NCBI GenBank assembly: GCA_934047225.1
Contig: OW203988.1
Location: forward strand, 1,612,001 to 1,676,000
DNA from: Ypsolopha sequella
Taxonomy: Eukaryota; Arthropoda; Insecta; Lepidoptera; Ypsolophidae
Direction of reading: 5' to 3'
Length of the DNA stretch: 64,000 nucleotides
The translations under genes and the position numbers were made by a program. The notes under the pieces were generated by a model. The model did no database searches and had not been told where the DNA came from. It saw only the letters and a list, made by a program, of their open reading frames with translations. Below, one piece after another: positions 43,276 through 54,740 of the stretch (the stretch's first letter is position 1; each line of letters opens with the position of its first letter).

Positions 43276-43999
43276 TTTTTTTTATAATATTATAGCAATA
43301 TTTTATTTATAGAACATTATGTCTTTACATAAAGGGCTGTGATAACCCTAGTAAGTTTATACAAACCTGTAACAGGGTTACCGCACTCTTCCGCCAGTGG
43401 TTTTAAAGATACAAAAAAAAACTAAAATAAAATAAAGATAATACAGATTAATTCTATAATGTTTAGTTTATGAGAGGGTGTCTTTGCGGCTAGAGTATTG
43501 TGCGGTCTTTACCTTGTCAAAAATCCTTGTTGTGCGGTCTTTCTGATTATGCGGACGTCCGCTTAATATTTTGGTAGACCTTTAAATATAGCTATCGAAT
43601 CCTTGTGCTCTGATTGGTCGACTGGTGAAATCTGGGAGAATTTCAATGGGGTGGCGCACAACCAGTATTTCTGTCAAGTTGAGTTAACACATGCAAAAAT
43701 ATAGTTCTAGTGTGTAACCACCACGTGGCGCCACCAGTCCAAAAAATGTATAACTTAGTACGAAAATGATAAAATGCGGACGTCAACGTAGGACCGCACT
43801 TTATACAAATAACGAACCAACCTTACTTCCTCGTGTGTAAAAAACAAATGTTAAAGTAATCATCTTAAAATGCGAAATTTAAAATAGGACCGCACTTTAT
43901 ACATAAATTGAATTCACCCTACTTCTTGGTGTGTGAAAAATAAATCTGAGGTAAGCTAAGCACCTAAATAGAAGTTTATTTTTTTATCCACATTCATTC

Positions 44000-45985
44000 T
44001 GGATAGTCGGTAAGTGGTGGCATTGGCGGTCGCGATAACGGTGGGGCAGGGGGTGCTAAGAATCTTCGGTCGAAAGGTTACCAACACCGGCGACTCTTTT
44101 TGGCGAAGTATAATGCACGGACGTTACGGGAGGACAGACATCTCGCTGAGCTCGAGTCAGAGTTAGGTAGAATAAACTGGCATATTCTGGGGCTTTGGAA
44201 GTCCGAGGAGCGGGTGAGGACATGATAACCCTGGAGTCAGGACACCTGCTATACTATCGAGAGGGCGACAATATCGGTGAAGTTGGCGTGCTGGTCAACA
44301 AAGACCTCACTAGCAACGTGTTAGAAATCGGCAGTGTCTCCTATCTGGTGGCATATCTTGTTCTCAGACTTAAGAAGAGATATTCTCTAAAAGTCATCCA
44401 AGTGTATGCCCCCACGTCGAGAGACCCCGATGATGACGTCGAAGCCATATATGATGACATTACTAAGGCCAAAAACAAAACCACCAAGACACATCATACC
44501 GTTGTTATGGGGGACTTCAACGCCAAAGTGGGAGTACAGGAGTGTGGTGAATCGGTAATCGAACCGCACGGCTATGGCTGTAGAAACTCTAGGGGCCAGA
44601 TGCTGGTTAGCTTCCTTGAAAGCCAGAGGCACTATTTGATGAGTTCATTCTTCAAAAAGAAGCCCCAAAGGAAGTGGACCTGGCGAAGCCCCGATGGTAA
44701 GACAAAAAATGAGATAGACTTCATCATGACGGATCAAAAGCACATATTCCAAGATGTCTCCATGATCAATAGGTTTAGTACCAGTAGCGATCACCGACTT
44801 ATCCGAAGCATCTTGAATATCGACTTACAGCTGGAGAGAAACCGTCTGATGAAGTCTACGCTTCATCCTTCTCTGCGTCAAATCGCTGCGGGATCCCAGA
44901 AATTCCAAATGGACCTTCAGAACCGATTTGCCTTGTTGGAAACCACTGAGGACGTCGACCAGCTTGCTAACAATTTCATGAATGTCGTGCGCAAAGTTGG
45001 CAGGGCTTATTTTAAGCCGGAGCGAAAGAAAAAGGAGTCCAAGATTTCAAGCGAAACTTTGGACCTGATGAGGCAAAGACGGGAAATGTCTTCAGATTCG
45101 GCAGATTAGCCCCTTCTTAATAAGCGTGTTAAAAGGCAAATTCGTTTTGAACTGTGCCGACATATCACTCGCATCATTAAAGCAGCGATTGAGCGAAACA
45201 AAGGCTCAAAAAATTTTGCCCAGCTGTTAGGAAGAACTAATCTGACGAAGCTGAAGACATCTGACAGTAGAAATATTACCTCTAGGCCAGAAATCCTCAC
45301 TGAAATCGAGAATTTCTATGGGCTCCTATATTCTTCACATGCTCCCAAGCCAACTGCCTGCAAATCAGGACGACAAACGTGCACCTTTGACCCGCCACTA
45401 CACCGATGAACTCCCGGATGTCGAAATGGAAGAGCTTGAGCAGCTAAAAAATAACAAGGCGCCGGGCGAAGATGGCATCACAACCGATTTCTTGAAAGCT
45501 AGAGGTTACCCTATACTCAGACAGCTACAGGACCTCTTTAATGCCGTCATTCGCACCGGAACTACGCCAAAGGAGTGGAGCAGAAGCCTGGTAATTTTGT
45601 TCTTCAAGAAAGGGGACAAAATGCTACTGAAGAACTTTAGGCCAATCGCGATCCTGAGCCACACCTACAAGCTTTTCTCAAGAGTTATCAAAATCATCTC
45701 GCCCAACGATTCGACGACTTCCAACCTCCAAAGCAGGCTGGGTTTCGAAAAAACTACAGCACCGTGGACCACATCCACACGGTAAGGTAGATCATACAGA
45801 AATCACAAGAGTATAATCAGCCTTTATGTCTAGCGTTTGTGGACTACGAGAAAGCCTTCGACTCCCTTGAAACTTGGTCTGTTCTGCAGTCCTTGCAGCG
45901 ATGCCAAGTTGACTGGCTTTACGTGGAAATGCTGAAATGTCTGTATGATTCCGCTTCCATGTTCGTCCGACATAGGCCTCCCATT
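44000..45985 (+). pseudogene. RTE-clade LINE: endonuclease and N-terminal reverse transcriptase, truncated
   Basis: The reading frame starts around 44050 (RRLFLAKYNARTLRED), shifts near 44195 and then runs to 45109. It shows APE endonuclease motifs: YNARTLRED, LVLRLKKRYSLKVIQVYAPT, VVMGDFNAKVG, KWTWRSPDGKTKNEIDFI and the catalytic SSDHRLI near residue 200. A TAG at 45107-45109 interrupts it. Later frames give NNKAPGEDGI, RPIAILSHTYKLFSRV and QAGFRKNYSTVDHIH, then motif A LAFVDYEKAFDSLE at 45832-45873 and MLKCLYDSASM. It ends near 45985, before motif B. No function is left. Confidence 0.85.
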
Positions 45986-46004
45986 GGGAGGATATGGTGA
46001 TATT

Positions 46005-46215
46005 GGTGATATTGATCACGCCACTCTTGGCGGCCCTCAGTTATCCTCATCCAGCCGCGACCCGCAATGTCCTTCAGATCGTCAGTCCAGCTGGCACGAG
46101 GGCAGACTACGCTACGCTTTGCTGTACGTGATCTCCATTTTAATGCCTTTTGGTCCCAACGGTTATCATGTCGGCGACAAATATGGACAGTCCACTGTCA
46201 CTTCAACTAACTGAT
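46005..46215 (-). pseudogene. C-terminal fragment of an RTE-clade LINE, opposite strand
   Basis: The minus strand gives LKxQWTVHICRRHDNRW, ALKWRSRTAKRSV, ASWTDDLKDIAGRGWMR and RQEWRD, the characteristic C-terminal end of the same lepidopteran RTE family as the adjacent plus-strand fragment. It is tail-to-tail with that fragment, separated by about 20 bases. RT motifs B and C are absent from both. Confidence 0.8.
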
Positions 46216-46308
46216 TTAGTAGGCTATGTAAAAGGTACTTTGTACAGTTTGAAATTTAATGCTATACCGATACTAAATATCGTCACTTTATGAAATGGAA
46301 CGGTCAAA

Positions 46309-46585
46309 GGGTGGACGGGGTGTGTAATTTCGTATACAAAACCATTATAGTGCGAATAGTGTGTTATTCCGTACGTAAGACCCCCAAAGTGCGGACGGAG
46401 CATATAATTTAGTACGGTATTTAATCAAAACGCGGTCGCTGTGTAATTTCGTTCACCAAACCAACAACGTACGGACGTTGTGTTATTTGGTACGTTAACC
46501 CACTAAAGTGCGGACTCTGTGTATTAACGTCCGCAAAACCCTTGTTGAGCGGACGGTCCGCACAAAATTTTAGGACCGCACAAGC
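46309..46585. repeat. 39-bp tandem repeats, about seven units
   Basis: Units starting AGTGCGGACG or variants fall at 46309, 46349, 46388, 46429, 46468, 46507 and 46546. Each holds a GTGTAATTTCGTACG-like middle and an AAACC tail. Units are diverged from each other by up to a third. Confidence 0.75.
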
Positions 46586-46790
46586 CGTATTTTTGACAAG
46601 AATTTTGATTGCTTGTATCTCTGTCTCCAGTGAGTGTTAACGAAATTCTGTTAGATGTTCATGCTAGAAAAAGACAGCCGTACATCGTGTAAGCAAATAC
46701 ACTCGCCTAAGTCAACGGGAAAGGTAGGACCGCACAATGAGGATTTTGGTACAGGTCCGCACAACATTTGTCCCGCGAACAAGGGTGTGT

Positions 46791-47084
46791 ATGTATGTGT
46801 GTATGTGTGTGAGATGTGCGTTTATGAAGAGATGATGTATTCCTAGCCCTACAAGCGGGGTATTGGGATCAGTTTGAGAACTACATACCGCCGCTCAATT
46901 TCGATTCCAACTTAAAATGTCTAATCTGTGCCAACGATATATCAAGCAATTCAAAATTTCGACTAATCAAAATGCTGCACACCAAAGATTAATTTTAAAA
47001 AATTTCCTTATGTCGCAATGACATATCTGGAGAAACGGTTAGAAAACCATTTGTAAATTTAAATACTTTTAAGTGTTCCGTAGT
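46791..47084. other. (GT)n-rich tract then nothing recognised
   Basis: 46785-46822 is an impure GTGTATGT run. The rest is unassigned. Confidence 0.4.
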
Positions 47085-47640
47085 ACCTAAATGGTACAAA
47101 AGGAACCTTTATGGTTAGACTCCATTGTCCGTCCGTCCGTCCGTCCGTCCTTATGTAACAGCCTCATAACTTTAGCACCGTTAAAGATAAAGACATGAAG
47201 TTTGGCACAAAAATAGTATTAATTTGTCCACATATCACGGTGTAAAAAAATATGAAAAATTAGAAATTATTAAAAAAAAATCCAATTCAAAAGTGAAAAA
47301 CAAAACAAATATATTATTCTAAAAACACAATATGGGTATCAAATTGTAAATATTAAAAAAGCCTATTGTAAAAATATATACTTTTACTATATTTACTGGG
47401 ACTGGTTTCGAGAAATCTTTAAAAAACCACAAAAATATGTATGTTTCCCCCCCCCCCCCACCCTTATCTCCAAAACTGGTTGACCGACAAATATGAAATA
47501 AATTAAAGTAATATGTGTTTACGTAAAGATTACAGGAAAAATAAAGCGGTTGAGAAATTCACGAAAAAAAATGAGAAAATTAAATTTATCATCCACAATA
47601 CGGAACCCTAGGTACGCGAGTCTGCCTCGCACTGGACAGT
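47085..47640. repeat. Interspersed repeat ending in ACGGAACCCT with GTCC repeats
   Basis: It opens AAAAGGAACCTTTATGGTTA followed by (GTCC)n at 47128-47149 and closes with AATACGGAACCCTAGGTACG and CGAGTCTGCCTCGCACTGG. Same type of ends as copy 1-3 of the ACGGAACCCT family but a different interior. A C13 run lies at 47447-47459. Confidence 0.55.
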
Positions 47641-48639
47641 TACTACAGCATAAAACTTAGTTCAAATTTCCAAATGACGGTCTAGGCACAGAATACATTT
47701 ATTTATTTAAATAAATTAATAACTTAAAAGAAATACATATTTTATAATAATAATAAGGTGTATCAGAAACCCGTAAGGGTTTTTACTTACACCATCATTC
47801 CTGTCTTGTGCAAGAATATAGAAAATTAGATATGCAGGTAGTCTAAATAAATAATGATAATGCCTTAAGATATCGAAATGCTTTGCTACAAAATCGTAAA
47901 ATAATGGAATACACACAAACGTAACTAGTTAGGTATCTATAAGTACAACAATATGAGCAAACGTCCATAGTTGCTCTTTTCAACCATGGAGATAACAAAA
48001 AATACAAAATTAAATAGCCGTTACAAAATTATCAATTGCCTTTCACACAAGAGCATAAGTTAATTACAAAGACATAAGAACTATTTTATTCCGTACGTAA
48101 CTCGATCTTAACTTAGGAAGTGGACAAGTTAAAACGGATTTATTATGTTATTATTTAGGGGAATAAGATTGGGAGTAATAATATTGTTAACGTAAAGAGT
48201 TTTTAAATAAGAATATATGAAGAAGATACATATGTTATACACGTATACATACACACATATATTATATACTTTATTTATACTGAAGTTGATGGGTTTTCTA
48301 TAAAATACTTTTTGAATTTTTGTTTCGTATTAGTTGTTTTAATTGATTCTCTGACGTCATAAGGCAAACTGTTTATTAATAGGGTATTTCCTTTTTAGGG
48401 TTCCATAGCTTATCGGGCAGCTCCAAGCGGTCGAGTGATAGTCAACCCTTACGCTCTAGCATAAATCGGCAAACAGATCCTAAAAAATATGCGAACGTTC
48501 GAAAATATGTTGGATAATTGATAAATCTGTTTTAATATAAAATCATATGACTAATAAAAATATAAAAATGGACGGAGTTATTTTTCATATTACGTAGTTA
48601 AGCAAAAATAAAAAAAATATGTTCAAAAAAGAAAATCTT
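47641..48639. other. Intergenic, nothing recognised
   Basis: AT-rich, with a TTTTTAGGGTTCCATAGC repeat edge at 48393-48411. Confidence 0.4.
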
Positions 48640-49070
48640 TTGGATAACTAAACAAAGCTATTTATTTAAGGATAAAAAAACATCTTGAAGAATAAAAATT
48701 GGCAGAGCAATATTTCAGTAGAAGTCATAGCGCAAAATGTTAAAAGTTAAATTTGGGGCATCCCTGAAATCGAAAAAATGTTGGATTCCTTTACATACTT
48801 ATTCTAACTGGTACATACGTACGTATACAGAAAGTAAAGAAGCCTGAGGAAATATTCACAGAAAGTAAAAAGCGATTTTTATGTTTAGGTAAAAATACCT
48901 AACTTCTCGTAACAAAATTTGTTGGCTTATTATACATATGTAATATGTATTACCTAACTTCATCATATGCCTAATTTCATTGGCGGAGGAATTTCTCGGA
49001 AGTCTCCATACAACAAATTTCCTCGTTGACTCCACTAGATGTGCTTTCCCATACTGCAATGTTATTTATA
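48640..49070 (+). repeat. Interspersed repeat, copy 3, inverse to 41700-42200
   Basis: Blocks AATAAAAATTGGCAGAGCAA, TTTCAGTAGAAGTCATAGCG and GGTAAAAATACCTAACTTCTC match the earlier copy in reverse. The tRNA-like end is missing. Confidence 0.6.
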
Positions 49071-50228
49071 GATACCCACTTTATAGTGAGCCACTTGGCG
49101 CCTAGAGGACGCTAGTGTATTCAAAGCTAGTCAAAGACCATAGTCAAAGACCTAGTCAAAGACCATAGTTTTTTTTTGCAGTTTTTAAAGATTTCTCGTA
49201 AAAACGTTTATAGCATATTTTGCCTTTTTAAATTTTATTGCAACAATTTGACACACATACACATATTTAATAAAACATATTTGACACAATAAAACAGATT
49301 CTGAAGCCTTTGATTTTAGTTTTAGTGCTGTCAAAATATAATATTTTCCAAAGTAATTTAGCTTTTGTACTTAACACGGACTATCTTGCGATGATAAAAA
49401 AAAAAATTTTGAAAACATTTAAATCTAAACTCAAACAAAAACTGAAATTTAATCCTTTAGAATATGTTTAACTGTATTTATAAAACATAACTATGCCTTT
49501 TTTATTTTTTTCAATCGCTAAAGCTTTTTAATATTTTTCGATGTTTCAGTTTTGGAGATATGAGGAGACACTGTGCTTCTTATTTTGATGTTTTTCTGTT
49601 TTACCACGGGTCAACCCCTCACTGTGGTCTATGTAAAACAAAATGAAAAAAATATATATATATACAATTTAAATACACTTCAGAGGTTGTTTTCTTACCT
49701 AATTTGTAAAATTTACCTCTAGATAACCTGCAGATTTTGATAAGAATGTCCGTTCTTAATGGAACGAAATCATGATGGTTTTTGTTATAATTCTGCCTGA
49801 ATAAAATTATCTCAATGTACGGTTCGTAATATCCAGACCTCTCCATGACGTAACATTTGAATTTTCAATAACCATAAATAGACTCAAACCGCAACAATTT
49901 TCGCCCACCTTGTAAAGTAACCTCCCAAAAATAACTTGGAAAAAACGAGACGAACTTTATTCACGCTATAAAATACGGAGAAACATATGCGGGGAACTGC
50001 GCTCACATATATAAATATGTAATAGGGAGTGAGTAGGTAGGGATATATTTTATGGAGAGTGCGCAAGGCACTCTTTTTGCAATAGAAGGCAGAAGGCGCT
50101 CAACCCTTCATATTTACGATTAGTGCGTGATCTGAAACCCGATGCGAGCTGCTCTACACGATAGATCTAACCGATACATTCGAACTCGGTGAATTTTTTA
50201 AAATTCATAATGCCTTTTGTGGCTTTAA
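49071..50228. other. Intergenic; short AGTCAAAGACC tandem at 49126-49168, no gene
   Basis: Three units of AGTCAAAGACCAT-like sequence. No gene recognised. Confidence 0.4.
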
Positions 50229-50535
50229 GAGCGGTTTCGCAGCTGGATTGTGGACAACCCGCCTTTTTCAAATTAATCGAAAAAGAACACTTAAATTCAA
50301 AATTCACTTAATAGTTATTCAACAAAACCTTATTATCTACGTTATGGGTATGGTGCCATCGCAAAGTTTCTATTGGTTTATTTAAATAGGAATTTCAAAA
50401 ATTTAGAAATTAATACATTTTTGAATTCTGATTTACAGAAACCAATGGAAACTTTGCGATGGCAGCATACACAATACATAGGTTTTTATTAATTAGAAAA
50501 AGGCGGTTTTTTACAATCCAGCTGCGAAACCGCTC
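50229..50535. mobile_element. MITE-like element with TTAA target duplication
   Basis: TIRs GAGCGGTTTCGCAGCTGGAT and ATCCAGCTGCGAAACCGCTC, continued by CCGCCTTTTTC/GAAAAAGGCGG, enclose about 307 bp. TTAA is present at 50225-50228 and 50536-50539. A second inverted pair, GCCATCGCAAAGTTTCTATTGG and its complement near 50441, lies inside. TTAA duplications point to piggyBac- or Kolobok-type mobilisation. Confidence 0.78.
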
Positions 50536-51184
50536 TTAATGGGTTTTTGAATCTATTGCGTTGGGACAAATCTTGTAGTCGTAGTGGCAAAGTGTTTTTT
50601 GTGCATATTGTGTTATTACTTATTACTTTGTGTTTTATAAATCAATTATTGTTTTCATTTTGCTTTGACTTCTTTTTTAGGGTTCCGTTCCAAAACGGCC
50701 TCCGCTGCTGTCTGTTTGTCTATCCATCTGTCTGTCTGTCCGTTATAGGTAGCCAGATAAAATTATGGCTTCTATGACGACAAATAAAAAAAAAATAAAA
50801 CAAAAAGCCTTGAAAAAAGTAACATTTTATAACGTAATGTGTTTCAACTGTATCTCGTGGACGGTAATACATACAAGTTTAAAATTTGGTCAAATTGTAG
50901 AAGTTACTCTAAAATTACACAAAAAGTAACAAAAATTAGTGTTCCATACGCCGGATTTTAGCGCCTTGTTTTTTACGCCTTGATGTTGCTGTGGCATGAA
51001 TATTGTTGTTATGTACGGTATAAAATACCTTTTGCACGAGTCAAAACGAATACCTGGCCAATTTTTAAAACGTTTTGTATTATAATTCCTATGACACTAT
51101 TTTGACATGAGTATACTTTATTAGTACCGAATCTGGACATAATTTGTTCTATATTAGTTTATATTTCACAGAGATAAACAAGAT
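50536..51184. other. Repeat edge at 50680-50760, otherwise nothing
   Basis: TTTTTAGGGTTCCGTTCCAA followed by CTGTCTGTCTGTCCGTTATA is the start of an ACGGAACCCT-type repeat. No gene. Confidence 0.45.
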
Positions 51185-51370
51185 CTGGGCTATCTTGAAC
51201 CGAATCCGGACTAAAGTGTAGCTCGCTTTAACTACCACTTACATGAATGGGGCATCAACAACTTGCCAGAATGTGACTGTGGAGCCCCAGTGCAACTGTG
51301 AAGTCCCAGTGCAACCGTGACCCATATCGTCAAAAAGTGTTTAATACACAGGTTCTGTGGCCGTTTGGCG
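51185..51370 (+). pseudogene. LINE C-terminal fragment with zinc-knuckle-like motif
   Basis: The plus strand gives AILNRIRTKV, then ARFNYHLHEWGINN, LPECDCGAP and, after one stop, THIVKKCLIHRFCGRL. The CxC-x(n)-H-x4-C pattern in ECDCGAP...HIVKKC is the usual C-terminal zinc knuckle of some lepidopteran LINE polymerases. One stop and one frameshift; a 12-bp GAGCCCCAGTGCAAC block is duplicated inside. Confidence 0.6.
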
Positions 51371-52559
51371 GAATTAAACTAACTTACACCGAAGACTTGT
51401 CTTTGGAATAAAAAATATATATATAGTGTTTTAAGATTTTCTGCAGGGAATTATAAAACCTTTCAAGGCCAAACAAATTTCTTTAAACCACAAGTTTTAT
51501 TTTGAAAAAGAAATCTAAAAGAAAAAGAAATGTAGAAAAAATTCTTTCATTATAAAGTTGGTTGATATCAATTTTATAAAGGCAAAATTCTCTACATTAT
51601 TTAAGCAGTGTTTTCTCATAAAGAAAGACATAAACATACTCGTATCTGATAAAATGTGTGTGCGAGTAGTGCGGTGAATCAAGAATAGATTGGATATCGC
51701 AGTTTTTTAATTAATATAATTTAATATAAATTCACAAAAGATTGCTTTGAAAAAAAAACATCTCTTTTGTTTAAGATAATTTATATACTTGCTTTATTAG
51801 TAAAAGCGGACTATGGTACTGTTTTGAACTGAAAAAACAACCTTCAATTTACATTTTTTTTTCGGTAATACGAATTTTTTTTGTTACGTTTTGGGCTCTT
51901 TGTTTGTCATTGGGAAGGCCTTTTTTATGAAACGTATTTTTTTCAAAACCCTACCAATTGTGATTTGGGAATTACACTGTTTGAAAAACTTTTTTTTTAT
52001 TACCTACGTCTTCTTAAGAGTTTTGTGGTCACTAAAACAATTTCTGTCCACGTTACTACAAACAAACACAAACATATCAAAAGACACTGAATCATCCAAT
52101 AGCTATCTGTGGCGATATAACGGCTAACAATCGTTTATTTGTTGAGAAAAAAAGAAAAAACAGAATGGAAACCCCGCTTTTAGTCGTCGATTGAACATTG
52201 AAATTGATTTTATTAGCTGCTTTGAAATGTAAAAAGGTCCTTGTGTTCTACAAAAAGAGCAGATAGTTCTTTGAACTAAAATATATTTTTCAATGCATGT
52301 GCTCGTAAAGGCCCACTTTTTATGCATCAAAACCGAACAGAAAGTCGATTATTTTGCCCTAGGGCTTTATTATTATTATTTTTTTTTATTTGTTTGCAAT
52401 GGTTGGCTAACCTGCAGCCTTTCCTGTGTACCATAGATGTTATACTTTTTTTTCCACTGTTTAACGGCTCTGGATACAGTCCTTTTGAGCCAATTACAAT
52501 TTAAAGTTCACAAAATAATATTTGTTTTATTTCCTCACACTATGCATTGAAAAACGTAA
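51371..52559. other. Intergenic, nothing recognised
   Basis: AT-rich, no gene. Confidence 0.4.
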
Positions 52560-52670
52560 TATGATACTCGGGCGTAAGAGCAATAAATTACTCGGTTACG
52601 TTTAAAACACTCGCTACGCTCGTGTTTTAAATCGTCCTCGTAATTTATTCCTTTGCGCCCTTGTAGCATA
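52560..52670. repeat. Palindromic repeat
   Basis: GGGCGTAAGAGCAATAAATTAC and GTAATTTATTCCTTTGCGCCC form outer arms; TTTAAAACACTCGC and GCTCGTGTTTTAAA form inner arms around TAC. Full-length hairpin of about 100 bases. Confidence 0.7.
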
Positions 52671-52867
52671 AACTACAATTTTATTTGATTACCTTGGTCA
52701 AAGCCTTTAAAGTTATACCAATGTTCTATCCAATGTCATAACTAATGTCTTTTAAATAATCTCTTTTATAGCGATATCAATCGCCAATGCGATGGTCATC
52801 TAAATATTATATGATTTGATAACTAAACTACAAAAGATCAATTAGTAACATAATTTGATTATTTAAG

Positions 52868-52905
52868 CAAGCAGTCGCAGGTTCGAATCCTGACCAAACA
52901 GATTT
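52868..52905 (+). repeat. tRNA-like T-arm scrap
   Basis: GTCGCAGGTTCGAATCCTGAC has a complete T-arm with B-box, followed by a T-rich run that could end a pol III transcript. No D-arm is visible, so it is a remnant. Confidence 0.4.
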
Positions 52906-53506
52906 TGATTTTTTTTTTATTTGTTTTTTCCTGCAATTTGTTTCTAATTGATTTTTTCTACTGTAATAATTTCATATTTTAATTTTGAAGTAGAGATCTA
53001 CAAACGAAGAGATATGGTTCTTAGATTTTTGCAAAAGTGTTGAGAGATTAATGATTTGATCCTCGTATTCATAAACTGTGTGTGTCTAAAAAGTAACACA
53101 ATATGTTGCAGGTCTATTTAAAAATGTATTGATATTATTTTATTCTGCCGCAAACAACCGAAATGTTTTTTTTACAGATTTATTGGAAGATTTTCAAGAA
53201 ATCGGTTATTAGTCACTTCGATAGCGTTTTGTACTTGGTCTAGCTCTGCTATTCATTTAATGTTTGTTCAAATAAAATGTTTGTTCAATAGACATGGACC
53301 TAAAGGTGGGCTTACATGAGATCAGTAAAATGTAAAAGATGTAAGAGATATAAGTAATCGGATAGTGTAATAATAGAGTATGTTTTTTATATGGAAAACA
53401 TTCTCTTCTCGAATAGGGAAATTAATTTTGCAAAAATCGAATGTTGCAATTTATGTTCTCATCAAGAACGACCCCGGAACTCCATAACTCTCTTGAAAAT
53501 TTTTAG
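52906..53506. other. Intergenic, nothing recognised
   Basis: No gene or repeat recognised. Confidence 0.4.
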
Positions 53507-53577
53507 GTATTTATTTTAGGTTTATTGTATGGTGAACACATTTTGTGTTCACCATACAATAAACCTAAAATAAATAC
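53507..53577. repeat. Perfect 34-bp inverted repeat with 3-base loop
   Basis: The arm 53507-53540 and the arm 53544-53577 are exact reverse complements, loop TTT. The right arm is LINE coding sequence (SKTKCIYFRF), the left arm is its copy, so the palindrome begins exactly where LINE sequence ends. Confidence 0.92.
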
Positions 53578-54740
53578 ATTTTGTTTTTGATATATTAATT
53601 GTAACGAAGATGCAGAATAATAAACTTGATATAGAAAAACAATTACTTTCTCCATGCTTTCTCTTTATTTTTCCAATTGTCAGTTTTATATCCATATATT
53701 TTGACCATTGGGTAATATTGTCAAGATCCTTTTTTAAACAGTTTTGAATTACATTGAAATCATTGTGAGCATAATATAGTAAGCACGCGTCGTCAGCGTA
53801 CAAACGTGTCGTTTGACCACATTGCAGACACTATTAACATGCATGATATATCGAGTCGAACCGTACAGGGAACCGGTGGGAACACTATACCTTATATTTG
53901 CTTTTGCACCCTCTGTAATACTTTTTAATATCTTCATAGTTCTATTTTCCAAGTAATTATGTAGCCAGCTGTTTAAAGGTCCTCTCATTCTATATTCACT
54001 CATTGCTTGCAAAAGCTGGCTAAGGTCTTGGGTATCAAAGGCTTTTTTGAAATCGATAAAAAGTGCTTCTACTTGTTTTCGTTCAAACAATGAATTGTTG
54101 ACAGAGCAGTCACCGTGGATGCTTGTCTAGGAAATCTGGTTGATTACTGACAATATAGCTATAGGTCTATACTTGGTGTAGTCTAGGTGGCAAACTTACT
54201 TATATATAGGTATGATGATTGCCAGTTTAAGATCATCTGGTTACAGTCATTTTTGCACACTCATATTTATGAAATTAGCGACAATAGGACTTATTTACTT
54301 CTTATTATACTTAATATCCTCGACCAGGAAACCATCCGAGCCGGGTGACTTATCATTACTTAATTTTTCGATTATTTTTTCAACTTCAAAGGCACTAATT
54401 TCTAGAATTTTAATGACATAATCACTTTATTTTATGGACTCGTTTTTATTTAATAACTTTTTATTGCAATAATGATTTATTTTATGTATTTCTTCTGTGA
54501 AAGTTTCCAAAAACTTACTACATACATTTTCAAGATTATCTGACTATTTAGTATTTTAAAATAAAATCACCTAATCTGGGTTTTTCCCTTCCCAAGCAGC
54601 TAGCCTATATCTTTTTGGCATCATTATTACACTTATAATTCTTCTTGTCTACTTTTATTTATAGCTACATTGATTCATTTGTTGACTTTATTTCTATACT
54701 TTGTGTACTCTAATCTTATATTCATACAATTTGGTTTCGA
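53545..54740 (-). pseudogene. LINE reverse transcriptase, minus strand, truncated
   Basis: On the minus strand: a pre-RT linker ENVCSKFLETFTEEIHKI, EVEKIIEKLSNDKSPGSDG, then DDLKLAIIIPIYK and YRPIAILSVI (motif 1), FERKQVEALFIDFKKAFDT (motif A, 54090-54030), YSVPTGSLYGSTRYIMHVNS (degenerate motif B) and MYADDACLLYYAHND (motif C, YADD, about 53803-53760). The end reads NITQWSKYMDIKLTI, a 75-bp interruption and SKTKCIYF. At least four stops or shifts. It ends at the 34-bp palindrome. Confidence 0.8.

Larger units (their letters stand above)
43492..46790. mobile_element. Composite element with inverted GTGCGGTC-rich ends enclosing RTE fragments
   Basis: Left end 43492-43562 holds GTGCGGTC at 43500 and 43532, TTGTCAAAAATCC at 43514 and GCGGACGTCCGC at 43551. 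On the right, in reverse complement, the same order is found at 46600-46549 (TTGTCAAAAATAC, TTGTGCGGTCC, GTGCGGACCGTCCGC), and a further GTGCGGAC...AAAATCC...TTGTGCGGTCC copy at 46775-46727. More GTGCGG/CCGCAC motifs fill 43770-43900 and 46309-46600. Repeated short motifs near inverted ends are typical of transposase binding sites in DNA transposons. No transposase remains. An RTE insertion occupies the centre. Confidence 0.5.

Noticed and set aside
46655..46846. 63-codon frame in the right end of the composite element
   Set aside because: Runs through motif repeats and a GT microsatellite; not coding.
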